Below, one piece after another: positions 62,264 through 63,058 of a DNA stretch of 63,058 nt; position 1 is the first letter of the stretch, and every line of letters begins with the position of its first letter. Location: positions 1 to 63,058 of the forward strand of contig DAHL01000045.1 of assembly GCA_002509225.1 (NCBI GenBank), read 5' to 3'. The stretch comes from Euryarchaeota archaeon UBA102. Lineage in GTDB: Archaea; Thermoplasmatota; Poseidoniia; MGIII; CG-Epi1. Under the pieces are notes generated by a model that was not told the DNA's origin, searched no databases, and saw nothing but the letters and a program-made list of their open reading frames with translations. The position numbers and the translations under genes are program-made.

Positions 62264-63058
62264 TGCGCCTTCCTGCGATCAGCTGCTGCTGCAATACCGA
62301 TGAAATGGTAAAGGCCACCCCAAACAACACCATACATTACAATCATCATTAATCCGACAGATATAGCATCAACAACTGAATTTCCGAAACCAATAATATC
62401 ATCCACGAAAATTTCTACAGGATCATGCTCCCCGTAACCCGTAAATACGAAACCTCCGCCAAAATCATTAGCCAATCTAGAGTCTTGAGCGACTGCGAAA
62501 AATTGAATATTTGTAGAATCTTCTGTTGCGGGTATCAAAGCTTTGAAAACAGAATCTCTTCTTGGTATAGTGAAACTATCACTATAATCGGAATAATCCT
62601 TGATATCACATTCAAAGACACAGTGCATAGGTAATTCATTCCAAGTGCCTTCTGGCATTTCGTCGGTTCGATAATGTAGAACCAATGAATCTTGTAACAT
62701 GTATTGAGCATCTTCAACTTGAACTCTTACTGGAAGATCGTCATTTGCGTAATAATCCCCAAAATCGACTTCGCTATCTGATTGGAATCCAATAAGATCT
62801 CCTTTAGAAGAAAGGATGGTTAATTCAGGCATCATTGTGTCATCGGGTGAATGAACACCAGGACCATTGATATCGCCATAATCAGGGAACATCTGACCAA
62901 TTCTAGCTTCTGGAGACTCATCCAATAGATACATATTAGTCAACAGATGCATTCGTACAGTTGGTCGAATCAATAATGGATCTGCGTGGAACCCTCCCTG
63001 AAGACTTCCTTGACTACCGCAACTGTTCAATTCGACTGTGTATGAAAATGAACCTTGC
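62260..63058 (-). CDS. Membrane-anchored extracellular protein, N-terminus cut by window end
   Basis: The frame is open to base 63058, so the N-terminal part lies outside the window; the first TTG in the window (63030) is unlikely to be the start. About 265 residues are visible. They are an exported beta-rich domain (for example VQVEDAQYMLQDSLVLHYRTDEMPEGTW) with Cys pairs that may form disulfides, then a C-terminal membrane helix (about 12 residues after DPVEIFVDDIIGFG, VGLMMIVMYGVVWGGLYHF) and a short cytoplasmic tail. It is translationally coupled to the NSS transporter gene and may be its accessory protein. Family not recognised. Confidence 0.7.
   Translation of the reverse strand, partial: QGSFSYTVELNSCGSQGSLQGGFHADPLLIRPTVRMHLLTNMYLLDESPEARIGQMFPDYGDINGPGVHSPDDTMMPELTILSSKGDLIGFQSDSEVDFGDYYANDDLPVRVQVEDAQYMLQDSLVLHYRTDEMPEGTWNELPMHCVFECDIKDYSDYSDSFTIPRRDSVFKALIPATEDSTNIQFFAVAQDSRLANDFGGGFVFTGYGEHDPVEIFVDDIIGFGNSVVDAISVGLMMIVMYGVVWGGLYHFIGIAAAADRRKAQ

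Noticed and set aside
1..63058. Mobile elements, prophage or CRISPR array
   Set aside because: No transposase, integrase, terminal inverted repeats, regularly spaced repeats or cas genes were seen; gene content is chromosomal throughout.

Overview
The window looks like a chromosomal segment of a mesophilic, low-GC archaeon. The information-processing genes are archaeal: RNA polymerase subunit F, eL21, eL31, eL39, eL41, eS19, eIF6, Pus10, PriS primase, a Hef-type helicase, Taw1 (wyosine) and deoxyhypusine synthase. They are mixed with bacterial-type metabolism and chaperones: GyrA, GrpE-DnaK, PurH, ATP-type PckA, class II NrdJ and FolC. This mixture, together with secreted proteases and beta-propeller proteins, fits planktonic Thermoplasmatota such as marine group II (Poseidoniales). 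That placement is inference; no 16S rRNA is present. Many starts have a TATA-like box about 25-28 nt upstream, so leaderless transcripts appear common; others have AGGAG/GAGG ribosome binding sites.

Layout. 1-8172: 3' end of folC, then the eL21-RpoF-DUF655 translation/transcription cluster with pus10, a HEAT-SAP protein, asnS, a PqqB-like metallo-hydrolase, and a divergent nitrilase/nadE pair. 8390-16360: nrdJ, a membrane-anchored surface protein, taw1, a P-loop kinase, pheS, and a small AbrB-like gene. 16466-24884: mdh and pckA (oxaloacetate/PEP), a tRNA-Val gene that overlaps the rsmA reading frame, a minus-strand operon pheT-orf-priS-rnhB-SCP2, and eL41. 24928-33670: a mostly exported or membrane block on the minus strand (class I amidotransferase-like hydrolase, a subtilase fused to an MFS-type membrane domain, a beta-propeller protein, a winged-helix protein, Ino1, a DDAH-like enzyme). 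33743-43659: hef-kptA-purH-zinc protein-membrane protein, the eS19-eL39-eL31-eIF6 operon, then gyrA-dys.

43698-52251 is the most notable region. Nine tightly overlapping genes behind one TATA box encode tryptophan 2,3-dioxygenase, a degenerate SDR, a luciferase-like flavin monooxygenase, an asparaginase-II-family protein, an aminomuconate-semialdehyde-type aldehyde dehydrogenase, both subunits of a 2-aminophenol 1,6-dioxygenase-type ring-cleavage enzyme, a RidA-type aminomuconate deaminase, and a formyltransferase-fold protein with a pilin-like hydrophobic tail. The ends of the route (opening of the indole ring; meta-cleavage and deamination of an aminophenol) are recognisable. The usual middle enzymes (kynurenine monooxygenase, kynureninase, 3-hydroxyanthranilate dioxygenase, ACMS decarboxylase) are absent from the operon and four poorly understood genes sit in their place. 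It is therefore a candidate for an undescribed archaeal tryptophan or aminophenol degradation pathway.

52252-63058: a retinol-dehydrogenase-like SDR, membrane and secreted small proteins (one with a DUF4430 domain), an aminotransferase, grpE-dnaK behind a promoter with two mutually exclusive hairpins, a HEAT/zinc-ribbon protein, an NSS-family sodium symporter and a truncated membrane-anchored protein. I saw no mobile elements, CRISPR arrays or rRNA. No gene-free stretch exceeds 300 bases.
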